This document shows, one piece after another, positions 53,657 to 62,692 of a DNA stretch of 64,000 bases. Positions within the stretch are counted from its first letter, which is position 1, and each line of letters opens with the position of its first letter. The position numbers and the translations under genes were made by a program. Origin of the DNA: an uncultured Clostridia bacterium (GTDB lineage Bacteria; Bacillota; Clostridia; Oscillospirales; Ruminococcaceae); the NCBI GenBank assembly GCA_947389015.1, contig CANDVA010000010.1, positions 1 through 64,000 of the forward strand, given 5' to 3'. The notes beneath the pieces were generated by a model. It ran no database searches, was not told the origin of the DNA, and saw only the letters and a list, made by a program, of their open reading frames with translations.

Positions 53657-56608
53657 TTAGTAGCTCAGTTCACTTCTCGCGAAGTACTCGTAGATTCCCT
53701 GTGCGATTGCCTCCGCCATTTTGTCCTGATTATCCGAGTTTGCCATAACAAGACACTCGTCTCTGTTGGAAACAAATCCCATTTCCACGAGAACGGACGG
53801 GAAGCTCTGCTCAAGCGTGTACCAGTAGTAGCTGTACTTTGCGCCGCGGCTGCTGTCTTTGCCACCCTGTGCGCTGCTAATGACCGCAGAGAGATTGTCG
53901 TTGATTCCCTTTGCGAGGGTCTGCGACCACGGCGTGAAGTAGTAGACCTCGGTGCCGTGTGCCGACTCGTTATCCACGCTGTTGCAGTGGATCGACAGGT
54001 ACATGTCCGCGTTGTAATTGTTAGCGCGTCTCGGGCGATCGCGGTCGTGAATATACTCCGACTCGGTCTGCAAACGGATAACGTTCGCGCCCATATCGGT
54101 CAGCACCTGCTCGAGCTTCTTGGCGACGGCAATGGTTATCGACTGCTCCGTAACCTCTCCGATAGCTCCGGGGTCGAGCTTGCCCTCTTCGTTGATACCA
54201 TGACCGGGGCTGATCACGATGGTCTTGCCCGACAGCGTGGGCGTAGGAACGGAAAAACTGAGGATAAGGTCGCCGTTATCGTCGTAGCGTGCGCTTACGC
54301 CGCTGTAAATACCCGCCTGTCTGAGCGTCAGCTTCATTCTGAATTTTGGTATACCATCCTCGGTGACGGTCTCCCACTCGCCCGCACTGAACAGAGTGCA
54401 GTAGTCAAAATCGGGCAGCTTGGTAACGCTCGTTATATTGTCGAACGTGATATAAACATACTGCGCGTTAAAGCTTTCCACGCCGAACGGACCCTCATAG
54501 CCCTGTACAAAGCTCTGCGAGGTGGTAACGTTAAAGCTCGTCTTATGGTCGAGCGTAAGTTTCATATAGCTCCGACCGCCCGAATTGCCGACCTCGTCCA
54601 CCGTGAGGGCGTTGTAGCCGAGACCCGTATCGTCAAACATTGTCACGTAATCCTCGCGGTATCTCTTGCCCGAGGTAGTGATAACAAAGCCGTCCGCGGA
54701 GGACTTATAATAGTCGAGCGTGTCCGCGGGCATCTGCGAGAACATCGGAGACGGTATCTTACCCGTTGTTTTCGCGTCAAACACGTCGGTAAAGTTATTT
54801 ATGACCTTGACATATCTCACATGATCATCCTCGGTCAAGATCGGGTCGATATTACCGACTACCTCTCCCGTACCGGCTGTTGACTGATCTGGGATAAGGT
54901 CGTACTTGATATCCGTCTTGGGAGGCTCGGGCTTGGCAGCTACCGTTACGGTGATACCGTACATATTTTCATTGTAGCCGCTGTGGCTCGCGTTATAGGT
55001 GACCGTGCCGAGATGCTGCTCCTGACCGATAATTCCCGCGGGAACGGTATAGTATCCGACAAACTGCGAATACGGACCGTTAGCGCCCACGTGCTCGGCA
55101 CTTCCCATTTCCTGAAGCTCGACGGTCGTGCCGTTTATCGTTGCCGTTACATAAGAGCCGCTGTACGCTATGGCAGTGAACGAAAGCTGTGTTCCGCCCT
55201 CGACGGTCACGTCGGCGGTGGAGTCAACGGAATCAAGGACCTTGATTATATGCTCGATCGAGTAATTGACCTCCTTACCCTTATGCTTGATCGTGAAATA
55301 GTTCCAGCCGATATCAAGCTCCTTGGGAATATAGAAGTTATTATAATCGTTCAGAACGATCTTTTCATTGTCGAAGTAAACGTCGAAATTCGGGTCGAAC
55401 GTACCCATAAATTTTGCCGTAGAGTCGTAGGTAGTATAGGTAAGCTGCGTCGGCGAGACCATTTCAAGGTCGTCAAACAGAGTTTCTTCGTTGATCTGAT
55501 CGTTGAAGAACTTGATAAGCGTTTCACGGCTGTCGAGGACGTTGTTCCTCAGCGCCGACAGCGAATTGAACGCGCTGCCGCCGAGCTTGTCCATATCCTT
55601 CATCACCGTGAGCTGACGGAGAAGCTGATCTTCGCCCCAGCCCGCGTACTCGCCTATGCGCTCGTTGAGATGACAGACATAGGTCTTGACGTTGTTGCTC
55701 TGCCCCAGGTCGTACCACCACTTGACAACGCTCTCGAAGTTCAAGGCATAGTCGTCGGTAGAACCGTAAGCCTTTACAAGAACAAAATCGGCGTAACCGC
55801 TTTCGATATATTTCTTTGTATCGCAGTGCCCGTCATAGAGCGCCTGACGCGTATCCTCGGTATCGGAACCCGCCTCGTTCGAGGACGCGTTCGCCCACAT
55901 ATCCTCGATAAGAACGCCGAACGCGGTGGTATTATTAGTCTTGTGTACCGCCTCGCTAAGGGTGCGGATAATATACCTATTGGTCTCGTAAAGCCAGTTT
56001 TCGTAGCCGATACCGGAGCCCGAACGCAGATATTCCGCGTACATATCCCCGTTATCGGTGGTATAATAATTAGTGAGGATAATGCCCTCGCATTTATACT
56101 TCATCGCAAACTTGTGCGCCGCCGCGGAAAAGCCCTCCTTGAGTCCGCCGCCCTCCTCGGCGACCGCATTGGCGAGCGAGCCCGCGTCCAGCGTAAGGTA
56201 AGCGCTGAGATTAGCGCTGTGAGCGCCGTCGATAGCCGCGCTGAGGATATCTCCGTTATCGGAGCCCAGCTCAATGTCGTAGAACTTCCCCTCGCCCGTC
56301 GAGTTGATGATAACGGCGTTCATTCCGTAGCCGCGTATCTCGTCGTACAAATCGGCAAGCTCTGTCGCGTCGTCAAAATCTGCCCCGGGAGTTATCGTCA
56401 AAGCGCGCATACCGTTTTGCAGATATATCTTACTCCCCGTGTCCTCGGGAGGAGCCGTCACCTGCGGCGAATCCTCAATATTGCTGCCGTTGTCGGTGTT
56501 GTCCGTCACCAGCCCGCCAAGACTGTCGGAGCTTTCGGCGTAGACTGTACACGTGAGTATGCTTGCCGCCGTAAACGCCGATAATATCATTCTTAACATT
56601 TTTTTCAT
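53657..56608 (-). CDS. Secreted GHL10-like/N-acetylmuramoyl-L-alanine amidase fusion
   Basis: 983 residues. Signal peptide (MKKMLRMILSAFTAAS..., likely cut after VYA). Residues about 50-390 look like a (beta/alpha)8 glycoside-hydrolase-like domain (MRALTITPGADFDDATELAD, GMNAVIINSTGEG, CEGIILTNYYT) as in the YngK/GHL10 group. Middle beta-rich linker domains follow. Residues about 800-975 are a complete zinc amidase of the Amidase_3 type: ISPGHG, EVTEQSI, LSIHCNS, VEMGFVSNRDE. It probably remodels peptidoglycan; it follows a related lipoprotein gene by 27 bases. The ATG at 56608 has GGGGA; one five codons upstream overlaps it. Confidence 0.85.
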   Translation of the reverse strand: MKKMLRMILSAFTAASILTCTVYAESSDSLGGLVTDNTDNGSNIEDSPQVTAPPEDTGSKIYLQNGMRALTITPGADFDDATELADLYDEIRGYGMNAVIINSTGEGKFYDIELGSDNGDILSAAIDGAHSANLSAYLTLDAGSLANAVAEEGGGLKEGFSAAAHKFAMKYKCEGIILTNYYTTDNGDMYAEYLRSGSGIGYENWLYETNRYIIRTLSEAVHKTNNTTAFGVLIEDMWANASSNEAGSDTEDTRQALYDGHCDTKKYIESGYADFVLVKAYGSTDDYALNFESVVKWWYDLGQSNNVKTYVCHLNERIGEYAGWGEDQLLRQLTVMKDMDKLGGSAFNSLSALRNNVLDSRETLIKFFNDQINEETLFDDLEMVSPTQLTYTTYDSTAKFMGTFDPNFDVYFDNEKIVLNDYNNFYIPKELDIGWNYFTIKHKGKEVNYSIEHIIKVLDSVDSTADVTVEGGTQLSFTAIAYSGSYVTATINGTTVELQEMGSAEHVGANGPYSQFVGYYTVPAGIIGQEQHLGTVTYNASHSGYNENMYGITVTVAAKPEPPKTDIKYDLIPDQSTAGTGEVVGNIDPILTEDDHVRYVKVINNFTDVFDAKTTGKIPSPMFSQMPADTLDYYKSSADGFVITTSGKRYREDYVTMFDDTGLGYNALTVDEVGNSGGRSYMKLTLDHKTSFNVTTSQSFVQGYEGPFGVESFNAQYVYITFDNITSVTKLPDFDYCTLFSAGEWETVTEDGIPKFRMKLTLRQAGIYSGVSARYDDNGDLILSFSVPTPTLSGKTIVISPGHGINEEGKLDPGAIGEVTEQSITIAVAKKLEQVLTDMGANVIRLQTESEYIHDRDRPRRANNYNADMYLSIHCNSVDNESAHGTEVYYFTPWSQTLAKGINDNLSAVISSAQGGKDSSRGAKYSYYWYTLEQSFPSVLVEMGFVSNRDECLVMANSDNQDKMAEAIAQGIYEYFARSELSY

Positions 56609-56635
56609 AAAATTATTCCCCATTTTTATGTATTC

Positions 56636-58261
56636 TTAGCCTATTACCGATCTGAGATCCGAAACTTCATTTTCTACCTGTGATCTGACGTTGCCGTCGG
56701 GAGCAAATAACAGCCTGTATCTGAACAGACACACCCCCCCGTATGATACCTGCTCCATTGAGGTAAGCACCTGACGCCTGAGTATTGCGCTGTCGTTTAA
56801 CCATTCGTTTCTGCCCGCGCCCGCCCATACGTCCTCGGTGCCGATCTTTGCCGCCGTAATGCCGACGATAAGCGGAACATTGCCCTTTGCCGCGAGATTG
56901 TCCCAATTCTTTACGCACTGCGCGAAAGGCTGTGTTGAATTATCAAAGCCGAAATAAATCTGCGGCATTATATAGTCGAGATAACCGCTGCTCTTACACC
57001 ATTTTTCTACGTCCGCGTACATCTCATTGTAGTTGTTGTCCATATTTCCCTGACAGCTCACGCCGAATACCGCGCTCGGATTGGCGGTCTTTACGGCGCT
57101 GTACAGCGAGCTTACCAGCCTGTCGCAGTTGGCGCGGCGGAAGTCGGATATGTGACCGTAGCCGCTGTTATAAAACGCGTCACTGTCGAAATACGCGTCC
57201 GTGGTCGGGTAAAAGTAATCGTCGATATGCAGACCGTCAACGTCGTAATTCGCGACTATCTCCTCCGCCCCCTTGACTATCACGTCGATAACATCGGAAT
57301 ACGCGGGGTTAAGATAGTAATAAGAGCCGACCTTGACAAGACGTTCACTGCCCGCCCAATCGTAGACCGCGTAGCCGTTTCCGCGCGAGATATCCTTCTC
57401 GGCGCTCATACGCAGCGGATTTATCCACGCCTGAAACGACAAATTCCGCTTGTGAGCCTCCTCTATCATGATCGGGAGCGGGTCGTAATTGCCCGACATA
57501 TATTTCGTTCTCGGGAAATAGTCGGAGTTATAGTACGCGTCTCCGTGAGAGCGCACATGAACGTACACGGTGTTTATACCGAGCGCCGCGCAATTGTCGT
57601 ATGCCGCGGCGATCTCGCTTCGGAACGCGCTCTCAGTGCCGCTTGACATCTCCATTATGTCGAGATAGGATATCCACATACCCTTGACCTCTCCGTAGTT
57701 CAGCGCCTGATAGCTGTCAGAGCCTGATGGCTCCACGGGCTTGGGTGCGCTCAAGGATGACGAAGTACTGCACGACGAGCTTTCAACGCTGCTCTCCGTG
57801 CTGCTTGAGGATATATCTGAGCTTGACGTGCTTGCAGTAGTCGTTACGGCGATAGTTGTACTTGTCTCCGAGCTTGACTGCGGCTCGCTTACGGGAGGCT
57901 CGCTCTCGATCGGGGCAGACGAAATCAGCTCGTCTGTTGAGGCGGGCGAAGAATATTCAACGGATTCCGAGCTCTCGGTGCTGCTCTCTGAGGATGTGCT
58001 CTCGGGCGGCGTTTCGGCGGTACTGTGTACTGAAGTCGACGTTGACGAAGATACTGCCGATATTGTTGAAGATGTTGACGACGCCGACGGCGGATTCGGA
58101 ACAGTCGCCGTAAACTGATATGAGCTGCTTGACGAGGACACGCTGCCGATATCTATTATGTTTACGGAGCTATCCTCGGAGCTTTGCGTCTCTGTTGAGC
58201 AGCCTGCAAGAACGCAAATAGACATCGCGAGCGACGCGGCGACGTATAATTTACTTCTCAT
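56636..58261 (-). CDS. GHL10/YngK-type glycoside-hydrolase-like lipoprotein
   Basis: 541 residues. Lipobox LAGC with Cys21, so anchored to the membrane outer face. Then about 140 residues of Ser/Thr-rich linker, and a C-terminal GHL10 (DUF187) barrel: VKGMWISYLDIMEM, ALGINTVYVHVRSHGDAYY, DYFPRTKYMSG, AWINPLR, DGLHIDDYFYPT, ISDFRRANCDRLVSSLY, and SGYLDYIMPQIYFGFD. Such proteins are thought to cleave wall or capsular polysaccharide. The ATG at 58261 follows GGGGAATAAAG. First gene of the two-gene wall operon. Confidence 0.88.
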   Translation of the reverse strand: MRSKLYVAASLAMSICVLAGCSTETQSSEDSSVNIIDIGSVSSSSSSYQFTATVPNPPSASSTSSTISAVSSSTSTSVHSTAETPPESTSSESSTESSESVEYSSPASTDELISSAPIESEPPVSEPQSSSETSTTIAVTTTASTSSSDISSSSTESSVESSSCSTSSSLSAPKPVEPSGSDSYQALNYGEVKGMWISYLDIMEMSSGTESAFRSEIAAAYDNCAALGINTVYVHVRSHGDAYYNSDYFPRTKYMSGNYDPLPIMIEEAHKRNLSFQAWINPLRMSAEKDISRGNGYAVYDWAGSERLVKVGSYYYLNPAYSDVIDVIVKGAEEIVANYDVDGLHIDDYFYPTTDAYFDSDAFYNSGYGHISDFRRANCDRLVSSLYSAVKTANPSAVFGVSCQGNMDNNYNEMYADVEKWCKSSGYLDYIMPQIYFGFDNSTQPFAQCVKNWDNLAAKGNVPLIVGITAAKIGTEDVWAGAGRNEWLNDSAILRRQVLTSMEQVSYGGVCLFRYRLLFAPDGNVRSQVENEVSDLRSVIG

Positions 58262-58305
58262 TTCTTTATTCCCCAAATTTTCTGTATAGTCTTATAATTA
58301 TGATT

Positions 58306-58334
58306 ATTATATCACATTATATGTTTAAAGTCAA
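58306..58334 (-). promoter_or_regulatory. Vegetative promoter of the GHL10 operon
   Basis: TTGACT, 17-base spacer, TATAAT, about 50 bases before the lipoprotein ATG. Confidence 0.85.
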
Positions 58335-58414
58335 GGGTTTTTGTCGTTTCTTTGCAGACTGAGGAAAAATTTTACACAGCTTTCACATAATCAAGACATT
58401 TAAATATGGCAAGA

Positions 58415-58437
58415 GGTGTACGAGATATCCGTACACC
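58415..58437 (-). terminator. Hairpin after spoVT
   Basis: 8-bp stem GGTGTACG/CGTACACC with a 7-base loop just after the stop; T-run weak (CTCTTGCC). Confidence 0.6.
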
Positions 58438-58444
58438 CCCGCGG

Positions 58445-58990
58445 TCATTCTTCCATTTGCTTACCAAAGTACATAGCCGCCGCCTGCACAAGCGCTGACT
58501 GCTCGGCTGTGGCGGTATCGTTGCCGCTGTCGCCGCTCAGCATTATCACCGCGCCGTTCACGTCGCCCGAGGCGAGTATCGGCGAGCACGCTATGGCGTA
58601 TCTGTCAACACCCTCGATGGGGTTAAGGCGCTTTTGCTCTCCGTTTTTGAAAACGTAGCTCTTGCGCTGCTCGATAAGATCCTCAAGCGATCCCGAAACG
58701 CGGCGTTCGATTATCTCCTTTTTGCTCATTCCCGAGACCGCGATAACGTGATCTCTGTCGCAGATCACCGCCGGCAGTCCTCCGACCTTTGACAGCACGT
58801 CCACATACTGAGAGGCTGTGCTGCTTATCTCTCCGACCGGCGAGTACTTCTTAAAAATGACCTCGCCGTCGGGACTGGTATATATTTCTAAAGGATCGCC
58901 CTCCCTTATCCGCATGGTGCGGCGGATCTCCTTCGGTATGACAATACGTCCCAGATCGTCTATTCTGCGGACAATTCCCGTTGCCTTCAT
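58445..58990 (-). CDS. spoVT: Stage V sporulation protein T
   Basis: Transcription factor of the late forespore. N-terminal AbrB swapped-hairpin DNA-binding domain (MKATGIVRRIDDLGRIVIPKEIRRTMRI; core RRIDDLGRIVIPKEIR) and C-terminal GAF-like domain (VGGLPAVICDRDHVIAVSGMSKKE). 181 residues, as in Bacillus and Clostridium. It shows the organism has the spore programme. GGAGGAAT precedes the ATG. Confidence 0.96.
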   Translation of the reverse strand: MKATGIVRRIDDLGRIVIPKEIRRTMRIREGDPLEIYTSPDGEVIFKKYSPVGEISSTASQYVDVLSKVGGLPAVICDRDHVIAVSGMSKKEIIERRVSGSLEDLIEQRKSYVFKNGEQKRLNPIEGVDRYAIACSPILASGDVNGAVIMLSGDSGNDTATAEQSALVQAAAMYFGKQMEE

Positions 58991-59095
58991 ATATAAATTC
59001 CTCCAAAATACTTTTCTTACAGCAGGATTTTTCTGCTGACGGTATTGTCTGCTATTTCGTGTAAAATATTCATTTATTTCGACATATTTTGCAAA

Positions 59096-59132
59096 CGAAA
59101 CGCGCGGTCAGCATTTAAACGTTGACCGCGCG
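59096..59132 (-). terminator. Terminator after the amidase-like lipoprotein
   Basis: 10-bp GC-rich stem (CGCGCGGTCA with TGACCGCGCG), 12-base loop, then TTTCGTTT on the minus strand. Confidence 0.75.
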
Positions 59133-59146
59133 GCGTAGATTATATT

Positions 59147-60397
59147 CTATATTTTAAACACCAGATTATCGCTGCGTACTTTTATATTGCCGTAAACCGT
59201 AAAGATCACATACGCCACATAATCGCCCGCGGTGTTCAAATCCACGGCATATGAGCTATCCGTTCCCATCTGACGGCGGGATACTATCTTGCCATTATTA
59301 TCGGTAATAACAAGCTCGCTGCTGCGATAAACAAAATCGGGCGACCAGCTTATCCGCGCCTTTATGCCCATATGATCATAAGTCAGCTTCGGAGTGCCCG
59401 TCGGGAGCATAACATTGGTATCGTCCCTGTAAAAGCAGAACGCGACGACCTTATCCAGCAGACAGCCGCACCCGCCCACACAGTATTTGAAATAGCGGAA
59501 CGGTTCTTCACCGCTGTCGGGAAGATTATGCGCGTAGGCTTTCATAATACCGTTCTTGGTGTCTCCGTTGTAGACGGCGGTATGCACCATCATATTTTCG
59601 TCCTCGCAGTAGTAGAAAATAATGTCTCCGGGGTATACGAAATCGGGAACGTTCACAGTTCCGTCCTCGTTAATATTTATTGTGACCGCGTAGCCGAGAT
59701 TTGCCTCGATCAGCTTGTTGAACAGTTTCGTTGAACTTGTCTCGTCATAATCCAGACCTCCCGCAGTCAGACATTCCGAGCCGAAACCCGCACAAAGGCT
59801 CTCCTCGTCCTGCCAATGCTCCTTTGCGTATTCCAGTGCTTTTTTGGGATCGTAGGCAATCCTCCCCGCAGTACGAACGGGCGGCTCGTAAGTAAGCTCC
59901 GTCTTGACCGTTTCCGAACTGTAAACCTTTTGAGCGCTAAGATATTCCGCGAATATGTAATCACCGCTGCTCAGCCTGAAGTAACGAGTGCTCGTAAACG
60001 CGACCACCGAAACCGGCTCGTCCAGCTCGTAAACGCGCGATATCGGCGAATCCTCGTTCGGCTCTACCCTGCCGCATACACGAGCGTTGATATAAAGCTC
60101 AGCGCTGTAATCCCACTCGCTCCAGCTTGAATCGTTTTGAATTTCCGAAACGGATTCCTTGGGAACGGTGCTTTCGATTTGCTTGGCAGTCTCGTCGGGC
60201 TCGGATATCCCGGAAGTCTCCGCTGTGGATACATTACTTTCGACAGGCTCGCTCTTTGTGCTTGAGGTGCTTCTTGAAATTAACGGCGGCGCGCTGATGG
60301 TGCTTGTATTTTTTTGTGTTGCATCGGTCAGATCACAGCCTGTTAGGAGCAATACCGCAGCTATTGCCGCGGCAATAACCTTAAATTCTCTTTTCAT
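59147..60397 (-). CDS. Lipoprotein with amidase-like (Amidase_6/papain-type) domain
   Basis: 416 residues. Lipobox LTGC with Cys21; Ser/Thr-rich linker to about 90; a small beta domain like SH3 (RVCGRVEPNEDSPISRVYEL, YFRLSSGDYIFAEYL); then YDPKKALEYAKEHWQDEESLCAGFGSECLTAGGL (core CAGFGSECLTAGG), resembling the Amidase_6 pattern with a candidate Cys nucleophile, and HTAVYNG with a candidate His. The C-terminal 80 residues are beta-rich. Likely a surface wall-modifying or binding protein. It has its own promoter and terminator and lies next to spoVT. Confidence 0.65.
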   Translation of the reverse strand: MKREFKVIAAAIAAVLLLTGCDLTDATQKNTSTISAPPLISRSTSSTKSEPVESNVSTAETSGISEPDETAKQIESTVPKESVSEIQNDSSWSEWDYSAELYINARVCGRVEPNEDSPISRVYELDEPVSVVAFTSTRYFRLSSGDYIFAEYLSAQKVYSSETVKTELTYEPPVRTAGRIAYDPKKALEYAKEHWQDEESLCAGFGSECLTAGGLDYDETSSTKLFNKLIEANLGYAVTININEDGTVNVPDFVYPGDIIFYYCEDENMMVHTAVYNGDTKNGIMKAYAHNLPDSGEEPFRYFKYCVGGCGCLLDKVVAFCFYRDDTNVMLPTGTPKLTYDHMGIKARISWSPDFVYRSSELVITDNNGKIVSRRQMGTDSSYAVDLNTAGDYVAYVIFTVYGNIKVRSDNLVFKI

Positions 60398-60430
60398 TTT
60401 TCTCTCCTAAAAACTTCCATTACCAATATT

Positions 60431-60460
60431 ATTTTAACATATTCCCCGATAAATTGTCAA
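60431..60460 (-). promoter_or_regulatory. Promoter of the amidase-like lipoprotein
   Basis: TTGACA, 18-base spacer, TAAAAT. Confidence 0.75.
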
Positions 60461-60575
60461 TAAGTAAATTGCCTAAAAATAATACATTTCAGCTGTTTTT
60501 AACTTAATTTACACAAATTACTGTTTTAGCGGCGTATTTTCAATTTTCGGAAGATCCCGATCCAACCGTACAAAC

Positions 60576-60605
60576 AAAAAGCCCGTACATCATACGGGCT
60601 TTTTT
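60576..60605. terminator. Terminator after putP
   Basis: 7-bp stem GCCCGTA/TACGGGC with flanking A5 and T6 on either side. Confidence 0.9.
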
Positions 60606-60607
60606 CA

Positions 60608-62140
60608 TTATGTCTTATTTTCACCTATCTCCGCCTGCGACGCTTTAACAAAAAGCTCGTTCACCTTGGCGCCGTCTATCTTTGTCATCAGCGAAACAAC
60701 GATAACCGCCGCCATCGCAAGCACAAACGCGGGGGCGAGCGAGTAAATACCCGTCGCCGCGAGCACGGGAACGCTTTCCCAGATAATTACAGCCGCACCG
60801 CCTGTAATAATACCCGCGACCGCGCCTTGGATAGTCATTTTTTTCCAGAAAAGAGAAAGCAGCATCGCGGGACCGAAAGCCGCACCGAGACCCGCCCACG
60901 CGTAGGATACCAATCCCATTACGGAGCTGTTCTCGTCAAGCGCGATAACATATGCGATTACCGCAACGAGGATAACCGTGCCGCGGGATATCCACATAAG
61001 CGTTTTCTCGCTCGCTTCCTTCTTGAACAGCTTGAACATATCGTTAGTCACCGCCGATGATGTTACCAGAAGCTGAGAATCCGCCGTGCTCATAATAGCC
61101 GCGAGAATTGCCGACAGGATAATTCCGGCAATCAATGCAGGCAGCAGCGAGCTTGACAGGAACATGAAAATCTTTTCACTATCGCCCATTGCGTTGAACC
61201 TGGCGAGCAGCTCCGCGTTTTCGGGGTTGTGCAGGAACATCATGCCGAATACGCCTACCAGCACCGCCGCGCCGAGGGTCACAAACACCCATATCGTCGC
61301 GATAAGACGGGATTTCTTTATCATATCGCTGTTCTTTATCGCCATAAAACGCACAAGAATATGCGGCATACCGAAATATCCGAGACCCCATGCCAATCCC
61401 GAGATGATAGTGGTCACCGCAAGCGAGCCGTCGGGAGCCTTGATAAAACTGAAATAGTATTCCGTTACAGCCTCCGCGTTAAGCGCGCTCTGAAACGCGC
61501 CGCCGAGGTCGGGAGTCTTGATCAGCAGTACGATCGGAACGATAACCAGAGCCGCGAACATCAGCATACCTTGTATAAGGTCCGTCCAGCATACCGCGAG
61601 AAATCCTCCGAGGAACGTATACGAAATGATTATCAGCGCGCCGATCGTCAGCGAGAGAACGTAATCCGTACCAAATACATAATTGAACAGTTTAGCGCCG
61701 CCGCTGAACGCCGAGGCGGTGTAGATCAGGAAAAAGAAGAAAATAATTACCGCGCAGACAAATCGAACCACGGGCGAGCTGCTGAAAAAGCGCTTTTGCA
61801 GATACTCGGGAATAGTTATCGCGTCGCCCGCCGCGTAGGACATCTTACGCAGTCTCGCGGCACAGATGCGCCAGTTGAGATAAGTACCGATAAACAGACC
61901 GATAGCGATCCAGCTCTGTGTAAGACCGCCGACCAGTATCGACCCGGGCAGTCCCATAAGCAGCCAACCGCTCATATCAGACGCCTGAGCGGATATCGCA
62001 GTCGTCCAGCTTCCGAGCTGACGTCCGCCGAGAAAGTAGTCGTTCATATTCTTCGAACGCTTGAACGACCATATCCCTATCCCGAGAATGATCATCGCGT
62101 ACAAAGCGAACGCTATCACCGTAAAAATATTGAATTCCAT
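60608..62140 (-). CDS. putP: Sodium/proline symporter
   Basis: Sodium-solute symporter family, about 13 helices, 510 residues. Matches PutP: RSKNMNDYFLGGRQLGSWTTAISAQASDMSGWLLMGLPG (core GGRQLGSWTTAISAQASD), ISYTFLGGFLAVCWTDLIQG and the ADSQLLVTSSAVTNDMF segment with sodium-site Ser/Thr. Imports proline for nutrition or osmoprotection. Own promoter and terminator; AAAAGGAGA precedes the ATG. Confidence 0.95.
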   Translation of the reverse strand: MEFNIFTVIAFALYAMIILGIGIWSFKRSKNMNDYFLGGRQLGSWTTAISAQASDMSGWLLMGLPGSILVGGLTQSWIAIGLFIGTYLNWRICAARLRKMSYAAGDAITIPEYLQKRFFSSSPVVRFVCAVIIFFFFLIYTASAFSGGAKLFNYVFGTDYVLSLTIGALIIISYTFLGGFLAVCWTDLIQGMLMFAALVIVPIVLLIKTPDLGGAFQSALNAEAVTEYYFSFIKAPDGSLAVTTIISGLAWGLGYFGMPHILVRFMAIKNSDMIKKSRLIATIWVFVTLGAAVLVGVFGMMFLHNPENAELLARFNAMGDSEKIFMFLSSSLLPALIAGIILSAILAAIMSTADSQLLVTSSAVTNDMFKLFKKEASEKTLMWISRGTVILVAVIAYVIALDENSSVMGLVSYAWAGLGAAFGPAMLLSLFWKKMTIQGAVAGIITGGAAVIIWESVPVLAATGIYSLAPAFVLAMAAVIVVSLMTKIDGAKVNELFVKASQAEIGENKT

Positions 62141-62171
62141 AGGTTGTCTCCTTTTAATAATAATTCATAAT

Positions 62172-62200
62172 ATTATAACATATTTTTACATAAAATACAA
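62172..62200 (-). promoter_or_regulatory. Vegetative promoter of putP
   Basis: TTGTAT, 17-base spacer, TATAAT. Confidence 0.8.
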
Positions 62201-62230
62201 GTCATTTCGGTAAAAAATTCAAAAATACCG

Positions 62231-62266
62231 CAAAATCCCCCGGGCTATTGCCCGAGGGACGTTTTG
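62231..62266. terminator. Terminator after the SASP gene
   Basis: 9-bp GC stem (62237-62245 with 62250-62258, one mismatch) extended by CAAAA/TTTTG; ends in TTTTGCGG on the minus strand. Confidence 0.85.
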
Positions 62267-62285
62267 TAATGACGATATCTTGAGC

Positions 62286-62462
62286 TTACTTAGCGTTCTG
62301 CTCGTAGGATTCGATCATCTTCTTAACCATCATACCGCCGATAGAACCTGCCTGTCTTGCGGTGAGGTCGCCGTTGTAACCGTTGTTAAGAGTTACGCCA
62401 ACTTCGTTGGCTGCCTGCATCTTGATGTTGTTCAGGTTTGCCTTAGACTGTTTGTTAGACAT
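62286..62462 (-). CDS. Alpha/beta-type small acid-soluble spore protein
   Basis: 58 residues. DNA-coating protein of dormant spores. Seen: NNIKMQAANEVGVTLNNGYNGDLTARQAGSIGGMMVKKMI (core AANEVG, LTARQAGSIGG), the conserved pair of family signatures including the germination-protease site region. Shorter at the N-terminus than Bacillus SspA/B. The ATG at 62462 follows AAGGAGAATTATTACC; a longer frame lacks a ribosome site. It has a structured leader upstream. Confidence 0.95.
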   Translation of the reverse strand: MSNKQSKANLNNIKMQAANEVGVTLNNGYNGDLTARQAGSIGGMMVKKMIESYEQNAK

Positions 62463-62484
62463 GGTAATAATTCTCCTTGAAATC

Positions 62485-62557
62485 AATAATAGCAAAGGTA
62501 ACTTCAATAAACATAATCATTGCGGAAATAGCTCCGCAAACCCTTTGCGCTATTATT
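62485..62557 (-). promoter_or_regulatory. Structured leader of the SASP gene
   Basis: Outer stem of 14 bp (62485-62498 with 62542-62557, a 2-base bulge) encloses a hairpin of 7 bp (TTGCGGA/TCCGCAA, 62520-62539). It ends 22 bases before the ATG, leaving the ribosome site free. It could be an RNA stability or control element. No known riboswitch consensus matches. Confidence 0.55.
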
Positions 62558-62692
62558 ATTTTCTTGGCTCGCCGAAATATTAAAGGTAATTGTTGCTCAA
62601 AAAGTCAGATTTTGTTTCAATTTTTTTAATATATGAATAACTTGGTTTTTTTAGCTCAAAATATACATTATTAAATCACAAAGGAGGATTTT

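Noticed and set aside
54983-56584. Long plus-strand open frame (533 codons) opposite the amidase fusion gene
   Set aside because: It has no ribosome site and its translation resembles no protein. It mirrors the real gene, whose codon pattern leaves the opposite strand free of stops.
58991-59095. Sigma-G-type promoter for spoVT (TGAATA ... CAATACC)
   Set aside because: The spacing (19) and the -10-like sequence do not fit the forespore consensus well enough to call.
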